Shown: positions 35,052 to 47,124 of the stretch, piece after piece
Numbering within the stretch: the first letter of the stretch is position 1
Layout: each line of letters starts with the position of its first letter
Notes under the pieces: generated by a model
What the model saw: only the letters and a program-made list of their open reading frames with translations
The model's database searches: none
Told to the model about the DNA's origin: nothing
Position numbers and translations under genes: made by a program
NCBI GenBank assembly: GCA_023213395.1
Contig: CM041465.1
Span: 80,731,741-80,795,740 of the forward strand
Direction: 5' to 3'
Source of the DNA: Cycas panzhihuaensis
Lineage: Eukaryota; Cycadophyta
Length of the DNA: 64,000 bases

Positions 35052-37908
35052 TATTTCCCAACTACTAGGAATGGACATGGACGAGTCAACTCAGGTAAGT
35101 GCAAGTATACTTCTATCCCTACCCTTGTTAATTTTGCAAAGTTTATTGAAGTACTTCATCTACATTACATAATGATTGACTCATTGCACGACCAATATGC
35201 ATTCACTGCTTGGATATATTACATTACAACACTTTTTTAGCCTATGATGATCTAGAGATACATATCCCATGGCACTCCACAACCCTCCTCCTTGTCTCCA
35301 CAATGCTCCCAAGTACCGCTTAGCTCCTATAGCCCAATCACATCACCCGTTGGCATATCCTAACCCCTGGCACCTTACCTAGGCCTAGTTGTCATCCTGT
35401 GTCTATTTGTTGTCTTTTTGGAGAACCATTCACCACTATTACTTGTCCATTGTGGCCTCCTTGAGCCCTACAACAGCTTCCTTCCACCTAGATAGAGTCC
35501 CATGTTTCTTTGGGCTTAGGTTTCCCCTCTTTTTGGAGCTCCCAGGCTCTCTTCCCTTTATTTTTCTTATGTTTTTGCCGTACCACATTAAACTTTATAG
35601 TACCACTATAAACTTCACGGTATCGCTAAGTTTACAGCGAGGTAGCTATCTATAATTATTATTTTTAATTTGCCACGATTAATTTTGCATTTATTACAAA
35701 ATTGCCACATGGCAATTACTTATTCCCAGCCCATGTTGAACCCTAATAAATCGATTGAGCTAAGATCGGGTTTAAAAACCCAAAAGTGCCCTCATTTGCC
35801 CTCTCTCACTCATTTGTTTTCTACCACTTTTCCAAAAAATGCCCTATAATAGGACAAAGCCTGCTAAATCAGCTTCTTAGCCAGCTACCAGCCTCCTGCA
35901 GCTCTAAACACGTAGTTGCAAGCCTGCAACAGCCAGCCACAGGAAGATCTTACTCCAACCACTCCATCAAATACCAATTATCTTCCTCACTCTAGTTTTT
36001 TCTTCCAACTTGCTAATCTATTGGAGTTTTCACCTGAAAACCCCATAAGGTTGGCTGCTCTACCCTTTTCCACAGGTGGGTCTACCTTAGATCCACCTAC
36101 AATAGGTTTCTCTAAGTCAGTACTTTGCTTCCCTTCCTTTAAACAACACAAATATTATTTATCAATACTCTTGTAGCATTTTTTTTTTCTTCCTTTCCAC
36201 TACAAACAGGGGAAAACCCTCCCCTTCTTGCTTGTTTCTTTTCTCCTTCCTGCTTTTTTCTAGTTTCTTCAAGGAGGCAGTAAAGAAGAGGCATTTGTGG
36301 AGAGTGAAGGGAGTAAAGGCAGGGTTCTGTACCCAGCAAGCCTGCTCCTTAAGGGCAACCCCCTTCTCACCTCACCTCTTTCTTCTCCGTGTCTCCCTTG
36401 AGTTCCCAAAGGGCTATACGAGGGAAGATCATTTCTAGCAGTAGCGTATGTAGCCCATTACTACACTTGCTACTAGCCTAATAAATCCTACATAAGTGGG
36501 GTTTCAACCCCCACTATATACCCCATTTTGTCACTTGGATTGAGCCTTGTAGAACTTGCAAAAGTTGCATGTTACAACTTTTGCAACTTTGATAACATTC
36601 ACAACATTGTTTGTTATTTCTTTGCTTGCATTTCAAAAGTTTTCCACATTTGTCTTTCCTCTCATCCTAGTACTTGGTGGCAGCGTGAAGCACCTCTGAT
36701 TTGGAGGTTTATCCATTCCGAGGCTAGTTATCCCCCTTCTCTCTCTTTCCCCCTTTTCCCACATTGTGTGCTAAATAACATACAAAATACAAAGAGTGAT
36801 ATTGGTGGCGAACATATTTTCTTTTAGCTAAGATAATTGCATCACGCCACATTCTATATTACATATCTACCTCGCATATGTTTGGCGCCCCTTGGGAAAG
36901 GGAAAACTTTGTTTGGTTGCAGGTTTCCTTATTGCATTTGGAGAGAAAAGAGAACTCTATTCTAGGTATGTTCCCCTCCTTCCAAAGGTTGCCTTCTTCT
37001 GCTTTTGAAGTTGTAAATTAGGTTTGTAGTTGTCTTTACATTTTTTTGTACTACATTCCTTTTTTTCTTTGATCTTAGGAGAAGGTAAGGAAGCCCCCTT
37101 TCTTCACCGATACTCTGTCCGTTGTACCATCTGCGGTTGGAGAAGGACTAGGATTGCATAGCAAGGGCAGCACTACTTCGGCCACTTTACTCCAGGTATG
37201 CCTCTCTTTTCCTAGCTTCCTTTCTTACTTTCTTCTGCTCAATTGAACATCATTTTGTGAAAAAGGAAAAGAAAAAGGATTAACATAGGTTTCTCATACT
37301 TCACTTGTTTGCTTGTTTCTTTGCAAAGCGCATGCAGTGAAAATCTATGCATTTACATACCTACATCTCTCCCATCTTGTTGCATTATCATGTAGCAACC
37401 TTGTATTGTTTGCACGTGCTTTGTGCTATATAGAAATATTTTATGATCCCCCCTTTTTTTTGCATTCAAAATAAAAAGAGAGAGAGGTTATATGTATAGG
37501 TAAATGAGAGAGAGAGCTTTATACTATTTTCTTACTTTAAAAGTAATCTTTTTAGCATAAGGATCTAACATTATGATACACACCACACCTTTAGTTTACA
37601 TCTCTTTACCTTGAACTAATAAAATGTAAATGTAAGGACTGTCTCTTTTGTTATTTTGTCCTTCCTTAGATCCTCCTAGGATTGGCACCTTGAGGGTACC
37701 CCCTCTCAAGACCATTTACTTACTTTCCTTGCCTCTCTTGGTTAGACTTCCCTAGTTTGGCCTTTGGGTCAACATCTAACCCATGGAACTAGCTAGCCTT
37801 TTGACCACCTACGTGCATGTGCCTTTTCCTTTTCCCTACTAAAAGTCATTTCTCTCATACTCTTTCTACGTGAGGAGCCATCCCCTTGCTTTCTTTTTTC
37901 CTCCCTCC
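35052..37908 (+). repeat. LTR_B, first part
   Basis: Begins tatttcccaactactaggaa, a decayed version of the LTR start, at a deletion junction. Interrupted by element N at 37909; the last five bases, cctcc, are the target duplicated by N. It continues at 41538. Confidence 0.8.
37904..37908. repeat. Target site duplication of N, left copy
   Basis: cctcc, repeated at 41533-41537. Confidence 0.88.
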
Positions 37909-38188
37909 TGTTAGGATTAGTAATGTAACAAGCACATCAAACCCTAATGGTGAGCAACAAAAAGATGAAGTATGTACAAAATAGACACCATGTTGGAGAA
38001 TTGGCTAAAACTCAATTATGAACAAATAAGAGTACATACTTATAGTATAACCTCACCACTAGAGAGATAACCCCATTAGACTACTTAGAGGTGGTACACA
38101 TATCAAGGTGGCGCATAACTTTTATATAAAATATAAAAGATAGTGAGAGTTTACATAGGGCTAATGGAATTCAGTATTACACCCAACA
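37909..38188 (-). repeat. 3' LTR of N
   Basis: 280 bp from tgttaggatt to cacccaaca on the plus strand; pairs with 41253-41532. Confidence 0.95.
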
Positions 38189-38199
38189 TTCCCCCCTGT
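38189..38199 (-). other. Polypurine tract of N
   Basis: acaggggggaa on the minus strand, directly before the 3' LTR. This fixes the element's orientation. Confidence 0.8.
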
Positions 38200-38238
38200 A
38201 ATAGTCAATTACATAAATGATGTCACATCAATGATAAG

Positions 38239-38760
38239 CTCAAGTCTCCAAAAAGCTGCTGGATCACAACCGCTGCTGCACAGAATAAGAAAGCTACTGA
38301 AGTCCATATGAAGTGGAGTCCATCTACTAGAATGCATGGGTTATCAACCGCTGCAACCGCCAGTTGGGTAGGAACTCCCTTTGTATACGTGGAGCAATCA
38401 GGAGCTGGCAAGAGTAGTTGTATAAGGTCCCACCCCTTGCTCATATGGGAGTGCAAGCAGGAAAATATATATATAAGAAACATATAGCACATGGCACATG
38501 GCAGGAGTCTCCAAAAGTCTACTGGATCATAAACACTACTGCACTGAATAAGAAAGCTACTAAAGTCCATATGAAGTGGAGTCCATCTACCATAATGCAT
38601 GAGTTATCAGCCACTGCAACCGCCAGTTGGGTAGGAACTCCCTTTGTATACGTGGAGCAATCAGGAGCTGGCAAGGGTAGCTATATAAGGTCCCACCCCT
38701 TGCTCATATGGGAGTGAAAGCAGGAAAATATATATGTATAAAGCACATGGCAGGCAAGAG
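38239..38760. repeat. Tandem duplication of about 265 bp in N
   Basis: The unit containing agtctccaaaa, gtccatatgaagtggagtcc and acgtggagcaatcagg occurs twice in direct orientation (about 38239-38505 and 38508-38760), differing at a few tens of positions. Confidence 0.88.
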
Positions 38761-38868
38761 TAGCTTCTAAAAGTGTGTTCTACCTCTTGCTCAATAGGAC
38801 AAGCACTTCTTCGGCATCTAATGGCCGGAAACACAATGGCACTATGGCTTCAAACATACCACATGGGA

Positions 38869-39003
38869 TAAAAAGATGCCTCATTGGGCTAACAACTTGC
38901 CACCATGGGCAAAAATAACCAACATTAGAAATTTTTACATGATGCCTGATTGGGCTGACAACTTGCCACCATGGGCAAAAATAACCAGCATTAGAAATTT
39001 TAC
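38869..39003. repeat. 67-bp tandem duplication in N
   Basis: Two direct copies of a unit with aacttgccaccatgggcaa and ttagaaattttt. They explain a repeated peptide in a spurious minus-strand frame there. Confidence 0.88.
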
Positions 39004-41240
39004 ATGGTTGAAAAATAATATGTGACTTATGTGACTCTCTCTCATAAATGAAGTACAATATGATCACAATGGGTTCTTCAAGAGCTAAAAGGAAGTCCAT
39101 AGTACATGTCAAGCCCTCCATTTGGGGTACATTACATCAAGAAGCCTTGAAAATAAAATATGTGCCTATAGAAGCTCAGAAAAAATGAAGACAAATAGGA
39201 ACTTGTGACTTTGAATGAAAAAATCTCAATGAAAACAGCTCCAAAATATGTCAAATGACCTGTCAAATGAAAGGTATCTACATTCTGGATCCAACGCAAT
39301 GACCAGGCGAAATCGGACCTCCCAATCTCAAGATACAGTCAAAAGGTGGCAGGTACTCCTTAATAATGCTAAAAAAGGATGAAATAGAGATTAGCCCCCT
39401 TTATGAGCTGGCAGCTGGTTATATAAGCCCACCATGTGACCGGGGCTAAAGTGATGAGGGGCTAGACGGATCTGAAATTATTATCCAATATAATTAAATC
39501 CAAAATTTCAACACAAAAAAAATTTAACCCCCTTTTAAAATCAATTTCACGTCCGCCAAAAAAAAATCGAACTTATAACATCCGCCAAAACAAAGGATTC
39601 AATGCCCTAAACTGTTAGGGTTTCAAAAAAAAAAAAATTCTTTGTTGCCATTGCCATCATTGATCTATTTGTAGGTTCATCACCATGGGATTGAGTCACC
39701 ATCAAGAATAATCATCGAGTGGAGGCCACTGCCATAGAGATGCTAATGAAGACACCATTGCAAGATTTGCAGGTCTGCACTCCACATTTACCATTTCGTC
39801 CGCCTTGAGTCGTTCGTGTTAAAGGGGTAGCTGCTGTTGATGGAGATGTAGAATGCCATTGAGAGGGATGCCATTAATTTATAGGAAGCTGCCTCCGTGA
39901 ATGCAGGAAAATAAAATACCGCGACAGAAGTAGAATCGGGATTGGTACAGCCTCTATTCCTCCTGTTCACCGCTGTACTTCTTCGATCTCTGCTAGTATT
40001 CCACCCATAAGTTTTGTGTGGACGGAATTACGACTTCCGTGTTTCTACTAGATAAAATACATCAATTAATGGATCAAATAAAGCTATCTGAGTGTAGGAA
40101 TTATGCAAATGGGAGCAAAACAACAGTTTTCGAGAGCTCCATGGCGGTGTTTGGATCAGAAATGTGTGGTTAATGGCATAATGAAATGGGAGAACCAAAT
40201 ACCCTGTGGCTATGGACAGGTCAAAAATCGTAAAGTGGTAGGATGGAACTGTTCACTAGTTCTAAAAGATGCCATTGAATATTTGTAGGTCTTCCATGAC
40301 TGAAATTGAAAGAATAGAAGTTGCCATGACTGAAGTAGTTGCAACCATCATTTGCTCTTTCAAAACATGGAGACATTCGTGATTACTGTCTCAACTAGAA
40401 ACCATGCTGAAGTTCCAATTTTCTGAGCAATCTCCCTGCCCAGTGTTCACTCAAATATCGACAGGACCAACCTATGCCTTAAACAAGAAGCCAAGGAACG
40501 TCTTCCAGCCCATTGTACATAAGTTAAAGCCTACTTTGGAGGCAGAGCTAGAGCCATGTCGAGAGAAAACATGAGACGACAATGGTGAAAGGAGCCCCAT
40601 TAGCAGCCACCAGAGCCCAACTCAAACACCATGATTCACTAATCATGGCACTTTCTTTTTCAATTTTTTTTTTTGAAAAATACATAAGAATATATGCCAA
40701 ATTTGAAGGCCTTAAATACAGAATTTTTGAGCATAAGGAAAGTACATATCAACAAAAATATATGTATAACCTGTAAATCTGTAAATCTTTTGAAAATGGA
40801 GTCTCTTCTAGCTTCCAGATAGCAAGCAGCACTCTCTCAACTCATATCAGTCAAAGACTACGTCCCTTGACATGCGAAGGAAGCAATTAAACAGGAATTA
40901 GATCTGCACAAAGAATTTGGTGGACTTTCATCTGCATGCAAATTTATTGTGGTACCATATGTGGAGAAAATGTCCACTTGAGCAGCATCAACAGGCTTCA
41001 AATAGTGATAAAACTTCAAAAATGGGCTTGAAAACAGCCTCTCCTTAACACCAAAATAGTCTTTCAAAACTTGATAACAATCCCATAATAAAATATGCAT
41101 CAGATATAACTTGAAATGATCTTCAACTTGACAAAGTCACGAAACAGGCACATCAAAAAATTTACAAGGCTTGAAAGCTCAAACACAGGAATGACATATA
41201 CTAGGATTTGCAAGAAATGCCTCCAAGGATTAAACCTTGG

Positions 41241-41252
41241 GCTCTGATACCA
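41241..41252 (-). other. Primer binding site of N
   Basis: tggtatcagagc on the minus strand, directly inside the 5' LTR. This is the classic initiator-Met tRNA complement. Confidence 0.93.
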
Positions 41253-41532
41253 TGTTAGGATTAGTAATGTAACAAGCACATCAAACCCTAATGCTGAGAA
41301 ACAAAAAGATGAAGTATGTACAGAATAGACACCATGTTGGAGAATTGGCCAAAACTCAATTATGAACAAATAAGAGTATATGCTTATAGTACAACCTCAC
41401 CACTAGAGAGAGAACCTCATTGGACTACCTAGAGGTGGCACACATATCAAGGTGGCCCACAACTCTAATATAAAATACAAAAGATAGAGAGAGTTTACAT
41501 AGGGCTAATGGAATTGAGTATTACACCCAACA
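41253..41532 (-). repeat. 5' LTR of N
   Basis: 280 bp, the same ends as 37909-38188, and next to the PBS on the minus strand. Confidence 0.95.
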
Positions 41533-41537
41533 CCTCC
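41533..41537. repeat. Target site duplication of N, right copy
   Basis: cctcc, identical to 37904-37908. Confidence 0.88.
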
Positions 41538-41809
41538 TTTGGCCATCCAAGGGCGAGAGGGCCCTCTTTTGACGTTACTTAGGAAACTGAGGAGATCGCT
41601 CATCTACCTATCACTTGAAATCGAGGAGGAGTTGCCTTAAAAGAGTTTGTGCACAATTTGCGGGTCCTAAACCTACGTTTTGATACACAAACGCCTTTTA
41701 TGGGTGATTTCTTTTACTTGCCATCATAGGTCTCTATCCACCAAAATCTTTGATCGTTTAGCTTGATCTTGTCCATGTTTAGTTACCCCCCCCCAGAGGT
41801 GCGATTCCA
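41538..41809 (+). repeat. LTR_B, last part
   Basis: Continues LTR_B after the nested element and ends gcgattcca. Then come one base and a PBS, as in LTR_C. Confidence 0.82.
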
Positions 41810-41810
41810 C

Positions 41811-41828
41811 TGGTGACCATACTAGGGA
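41811..41828 (+). other. Primer binding site of region B
   Basis: tggtgaccatactaggga, one base after LTR_B. Same position and near-identical sequence as at 61040 and, on the other strand, 17311. Confidence 0.75.
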
Positions 41829-41966
41829 TTTGCCAGTAAGGGATTAATCCTCTCTCCATTCTTGTTGGTGCTATCTCATTTCTGGTAACTCTCCTTGATT
41901 TGTTGGGCAGCCCCCAACACTTGTCACATTATCTCTTTTTCTTCTAATTTCTAGGGGTGAAATTAT

Positions 41967-43760
41967 ATGCAACGATTCTCTCGTCACTTGCGAGGCCTTC
42001 CTCCCTTGTTGGAAGACTTCTCTTATCATCCCCTTCCTTCATCAGATTTTGATTTGACTGTGGAAGGATTCCCTTCAGATTGAGCATATCATGCCTATGC
42101 TTTCGAGTCTCATGAGCTATCCACTTCTTTCTAAGGGCCCAGCCAAGAGGGTGAGGACCCTATCTTTTACCTGGGTGACCAAGAACACTTGCAAGTCCAT
42201 CACCTCTCTGCTCATGAAGTGGAGGCATCTTCTTCCTTAAAGCACTACCACTTTGGTGGCGATCCTCATGAGTATCGTCTCATGGGGTCTGCCTCATATA
42301 AGGACCCTTCCACCTCTTATGCTTAGGTGAATACCCCTCCTGCGAATGTTGTGGAAGCCCTTAACCAGTGCTTCTAAGCTGCCAACCTCCAATCACATAC
42401 TAAGAGGTTGGATGATATCTTGCGTCGCATCACACTTCTTTCTTCCACATCTGCTCTATCGCGTCCATCTCATTTGACCCCCTTTCCTACAACAAGAGCA
42501 TCTGTCATCTCATCCTCTTCTCTCTATGATCCATGTTCCTTAGGGACCACCCAAGACATGTCCTCTTCCCAACTTGAGTTGAGCATGCCCCTATCCAGTC
42601 AAACAACTACACCTCCATGAACCATAGTATATCCACCTCCTATTAGATCTAGGGGACTTGCATGTGCCCCTACTTCTAGTCGCATGGGGGCTGCCCCCAC
42701 ACATTCCCAAGCTCAACCTAGGGATCCTTCCTTTTACTTGCCTCCATATTATGCTTCTTAATTATGGGGGTACAGTAAGGGAAACCCCCTTCTAGTCTAT
42801 GGGGTGGACCCTTTGCACCTATATGGAGTCGCACCACCTACGGGTGGCCCATATGGGCAGAACCTAGTTCTGCACCCCTCCATTCTATCCTCTTATGTTT
42901 TCCCTCACATTGCGCCTTCACAAGGACGGCATGCCCCCTCCTAAGGCACCATCTCTCAAGCTCCTTTCCTACAAGGGGCATACCCAAAAGGGGAGATGGG
43001 TCCCTCATACCTATTTGCTCCTCTACAAATTCCTTTGAATGCGAGATTAGTGCCTTCTCATCAAATGAGAGGAGGTCCTTGTCCCCTTTTGAACCAAGTA
43101 TCCTAAGGAGGATTTAGTCAACCTTACCCACCTCTTCCTCCACCTCTCATTAATCCCATGATCTAACTTGGGGCGCATCCCTTCGTGGATTATAGATCAA
43201 CCCCTCTATCCATTGAGGCGTTAAGGACCAACTTACCGCCTCACCCTCCTGAGGTTTCCAAATTTGATGGGGCCTTATCCTAAGACCCAACATAGTACGT
43301 TAGGGGATTTTCCACGGTGTGCATAAATTATTGGGCATACAACCATATCTTAATGAAACTCTTTCCATGGTCTCTTCAAGATGATGCCCTTAAATGGTTT
43401 TATTGCCTTCTCCTGCATTCTATCCACTCGTTCCAACAACTCATTCATGAATTCATCAATTATTTTGACGTAGCTCATCCTTTCAAGAGCAGAATGAAGG
43501 CTCTCTTGTATGTTAAATATGATCATGATGAGATGAATCATGACTTTATAAGATGCTTCCATGATTTGTTCCACTCCACCAAGGCAACCTTGCCTGAGGA
43601 GTTAAGGAGAGATCTCTTCATTAACGCCCTTTGCCCTAAAATCCACATTGAAGTCCTCAAAATAGAGGTAACAACATGTAATTCTGCCATAGCCAAGTGC
43701 TTGGCCCTTAAGGGAATTGAGATCCAAGTGAGTATCAAAAATCCTCTTAGGTCCTCATAA
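41967..43760 (+). pseudogene. Gag of region B
   Basis: 598 codons that stay in a single frame, with about a dozen in-frame stops, nearly all TAG or TAA/TGA at Gln or Trp positions of the homologues. N-terminal part; long Pro/Ser-rich linker (YGVDPLHLYGVAPPTG, ALRTNLPPHPPEV); then the capsid domain with LQDDALKWFY, FINYFDVAHPF, STKATLPEELRRDLF and AIAKCLAL. Because no indel breaks this frame, it is the best guide to gag length in the family. The start was chosen at the first Met conserved with the region A and C copies. Confidence 0.85.
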
Positions 43761-44352
43761 TGACGTGAGGCACCTCCTTCACCTCGTGAAACTAAAGTCC
43801 AACAACCTCTTAGGTCTTCTTTTCACCTAATAGAAAAGACCTTGGATCCCCTAACCTCCATTATATGTTCTTTCAAATGTACCATGAAGGAGCTTAAACT
43901 TTAAACTCCTTCATCCCCTACTTCACATAAAACAATTCACCAAGCTTTCAAGTTACATCCCCAAGGGTGGTAATACTCAATCTTCTCAAACGAGGAAGCT
44001 AAACTTCTCCTCAGAGAAGAAATAGTGTTTCGTTCATGGGGAGTGCTTCCATGAAGATTCACAATGTAGGGCCCATCACCCTAGAGCCACCCTACAACAT
44101 GACTCTTCCCCCAAATGGGCATTTAGGCCCAACCTAGACCAACCCGTCCATAAGGATCCTTTCCCTAAACACGGGGATCGCGATCGCAACATCCATCAAA
44201 AGGGTAATTGAAATAGTGGAAGGTCCCCAAACCCTCACCCTTTACAAGTTAAAGGGAAAGGTATAAGGAACTCGTCCTCTTCTTCTAGTTCTTCTAACTA
44301 TCAAACGTCTTCCCCCTCTCAATCCCGAAACAAGGGAAAGAGATTTATTTAG
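43761..44352 (+). pseudogene. Gag C-terminal nucleocapsid part of region B
   Basis: Broken frames with the Cys/His cluster CFVHGECFHEDSQC and a basic Ser-rich stretch ending QSRNKGKR, as in the other copies. It links gag to protease. Confidence 0.65.
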
Positions 44353-45494
44353 ATGCTCAAGACCACACCTTTATATGCCTTAACTCGGTCCCAAGCAGCG
44401 AAAGAGACAAATGACACCTCTTCTTCCACTCTTGACCTTGATCATCCTCTAGAAGTCCCTCCTCCAAAAATCCCCACGTTTCCCAAGACCATTCCTTTGT
44501 GCCTAGTCATTACGATTTTTGAAGGGCGCTTCCCCAACCTACCGCGAAGGGGAAGCCATTCTCCATCGTTGATGAGCTTTACACCATGGCCACAGGGATG
44601 TCCATGATGGATGTCTTAAGAAGCTGTCCTGAGCAACACGCTCTTCTTCTTGAAGCTCTTGACCAACAAGATGCTTCCATCCATGCTATAGGCACCACCT
44701 CTCATGGACCACCTATCATCTCGTTTGATCCTCAAGATCTCCTATCTCCTAGTGAATAAGAGAAGGTTTTGCATTACCTATTTGTCATTTCTATTGACAC
44801 CCATGATTTTATCATAAAGATGACCATCATAGATAATGGCTCCTCGATTAATGCTATGCCTGTGCACATGATTAAGGAGCTAGGCATAGTAGCTCTTGAG
44901 TTCATCCCTTGGAAATTCCAAGGATATGATGGGACTGAGAAGTGCCCCTTACGGACAGTTTCCCTTTCGGTCACCTTAGGAGGGAAGTTTATTTCTATCG
45001 ATGTTGTTGTACTTGATATCGATGTGGAATACAACCTCCTATTGGGCCGACCATGGCTCGACCAAATGGGAGCAATCTGTTCCTCACATTGGGGGCAACT
45101 TAATTTTGTCTATGAAGGACGAGTTAAGGTTGTCACCCGTGAGCCTCAGCCATCTCACACTTCTCATCTAGCCTGCTAAGCTATCTTCGATGATGAAGAT
45201 AGCAATCCAGAGGATGTTATCCCTTCCATGGTGCCCCTTTTTCAGGAGACCAACCTTCATCAAACTGAACCTATGCCTTGTCATGAGCCAAACCTACTCA
45301 GGTTCACCCTTATTAGCATGGGTAATTACAGTTACCTAGTCATCATGGGTTATTCCGAGTCAGATAGCGAGGGCCATGAGCTCCCTCCTCTGCATGTCAC
45401 CCCAGTTTCACATACACCTAGGGAGATACCCCGAACGGGTATTCCCTCTTCTCTTTATTCTACATTAGCTCCTGAGTTGTTGGTTCTGAACTAG
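44353..45494 (+). pseudogene. Protease of region B
   Basis: Frame 44353-44607, then after a frameshift a longer stretch to 45494. It contains LYALTRSQAAKE, ISFDPQDL, the active-site block IIDNGSSINAM with the catalytic Asp intact, and then DIDVEYNLLLGRPWLDQM and GQLNFVYEGR. Acts on the gag-pol polyprotein in intact relatives. Downstream, RT, RNase H and integrase are absent, so this is an internally deleted derivative that could only have moved with help. Confidence 0.8.
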
Positions 45495-46533
45495 CCACTT
45501 CTTTCATCTTCTTGCCCTCCCGAAGCAGCTTCATGTAGGTGTCTGCATCGACAAACCACTCATAGAGGTATTTCTTCTTCTTGGTCCTCACCTAGGACTT
45601 GAGCCAGTCCTACTTAGATGCAACCTTGCCACGCGATCCATTACATATTAGGTCCATCGCACTCATCTGGTTCTAACCAAAACCATTTTACTTATAGGCC
45701 TATCCATACAGGGCCTGCCCTTCATCATCCATCTCCATTCTATATGTGACCTATCCCTACCCCTGTGTAGGGTTGGCACACTGCTTTCTCTCTTCTCACT
45801 CTGAAATAACCTAAACTACCACTCTAAGTGCATCCTTATTCCCCCAAACCATGGGTGGAATGATGATTTGAGGTGACTTTCCTATCTCTATATTTTCTCC
45901 TATGGCATCTGGTGTTTCCCTCCTGAGGGAAACCTTATCTCCTTGTTAGCCGTGTTAGTTTCCGTCGCTCCCGAGCTCAGAAATGCACTCCAACTAGGAC
46001 TGCATACTTGAGTACCTGTACTCTCTCTTTTTATTGATGCTTCCTTTGCATATCTACTATGCTCCATAGATAAATATGTATGGCTCCTCATCTCCTAGCC
46101 TTACACGGGCCTATCACCTATGCTCATGGTGGTCGTGTGTGCCTGTTATGAGTATGGCCTTGCATGAAAGGAAGTGTGGGCATCACCCATATGATCTAAT
46201 AATAAAATCCATATAACAACTAACTAAATTATCATGATGTATAATCCCTCGTGTACCTGTGCATCTATGTCTATATGCATACAAACATATAAACAAAACA
46301 TATAGCAAATACATCATTATGCACCACCATCATACACCAATTGGGGTGCCAATGGCCCCCGTCTATATACATAATGAATCATATCATACAAAATAATATA
46401 GTACATCATCCACAAGAAGTTGGAATCCTTGTAGGGAAGAGTATAATCATGTGGGAACATATGGTGACTCCTTATAGGTCCACAGCTTTCCCGATCAAAA
46501 CTAGCCATAGCTTGCTCCTCGACACTCCTATGC
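45495..46533. other. Deletion junction and 3' flank of the opposite-strand gene
   Basis: In T1 the protease is followed by about 3.3 kb of RT-RNase H-integrase; here that is missing. About 45500-45690 on the minus strand is nearly open, with VRTKKKKYLYEWFVDADTY and MKLLREGKKMKE separated by few residues. This part has no counterpart in T1 and was not recognised. The rest is the noncoding 3' side of the PMD gene. Confidence 0.45.
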
Positions 46534-46760
46534 TTAAGGGGTATCATCTCTTAGTTGACGTGATCCCTCCCAAGAGGACCACATGCCTCCCAGGCTCCTC
46601 TTGCACCTTTGTGAGCTCCCAGCCTTGCTCCCCTCGTCTCGAGGCCTCCTCGGGGTCACTGCCATTGTATGTGTCTAGGTCCTGCTCTGCGACAACCTCA
46701 CTACCATCTACTCCACTAGTTGATCATATCACACCTGGATACGATCCCTCTCTTCCTCCA

Positions 46761-46823
46761 CCCCTCAAAGTCTCTCATTCACTCCTCAAAGTCTCTCATT
46801 CACTCCTCAAAGTCTCTCCTCTA
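46761..46823 (-). repeat. Three 21-bp repeats coding a coiled-coil heptad
   Basis: Direct repeats of ctcctcaaagtctctcattc plus one base, each equal to one heptad (ERL.GVN) on the minus strand. Two units are nearly identical, so a recent slippage expansion is likely. T1 has the diverged equivalent near 10190-10255. Confidence 0.85.
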
Positions 46824-47119
46824 GTATGGCTATTCAGATGTGGCTCTCTACATCTCCACCAGCTCCTCCACCCTAAGCCTCTAATGCCTGGACCCAACCT
46901 CGTAGGATATCCCTCTCCGTAACTGCCTGGTCCCTCTCCACACAAGTCTCATCTAGCTCTCCCTGTAGCTGTCTCATCTTCGCTTGGTGCTCTTGGGACT
47001 CCACTACCTATATGTCCCTAGCCCTGATCAGTGGGGTAAATACCGCCGTGTATGCCCCTAATGATCGAGGGTCCTCTCTAGCTTGGATGAGAGGTTGCCC
47101 CTCTGCGTAGACCTAGGGG

Positions 47120-47124
47120 AATGT
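47120..47124. repeat. Target site duplication of the copia element, left copy
   Basis: aatgt, repeated at 54773-54777. Confidence 0.85.

Larger units (their letters stand above)
37909..41532 (-). mobile_element. N: non-autonomous LTR retrotransposon nested in LTR_B
   Basis: 3624 bp with two 280-bp LTRs (37909-38188 and 41253-41532), TG...CA ends and a cctcc target duplication. On the minus strand a Met-tRNA type PBS follows the 5' LTR, and a G-rich polypurine tract (acaggggggaa) precedes the 3' LTR. The 3.06-kb interior has no gag or pol frame, so it depends on proteins from another element (LARD-like). The two LTRs differ at roughly 19 of 280 positions by hand count. The interior holds two local duplications. 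Its first 0.86 kb matches element S. Confidence 0.92.
46534..47124 (-). pseudogene. PMD gene of region B, 3' coding part (coiled coil)
   Basis: Minus-strand continuation of the gene interrupted by the copia insertion. It encodes a heptad-repeat segment from 21-bp repeats at 46761-46823, then a tail matching T1 (RRPRDEGSKAGSSQR, GGMWSSWEGS) and the stop TAA at 46534-46536. Several stops lie inside. Copia entered this exon 48 bases past its acceptor at 54821. Confidence 0.62.

Noticed and set aside
38239-38760. CRISPR-like or satellite array
   Set aside because: Only two long copies, no spacers, and inside a eukaryotic LTR element.
38780-39121. 113-codon minus-strand frame with repeated CPWWQVVSP
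   Set aside because: The repeated peptide simply reflects the 67-bp tandem duplication in noncoding element N.
40103-40288. 61-codon frame in N as captured gene
   Set aside because: No recognisable motif, short, and no support from the sibling element S.
47120-47124. Copia LTR start at TGTTGAAAG (47122)
   Set aside because: Flanks would then not match. Starting at TGAAAG (47125) gives the exact aatgt duplication on both sides.
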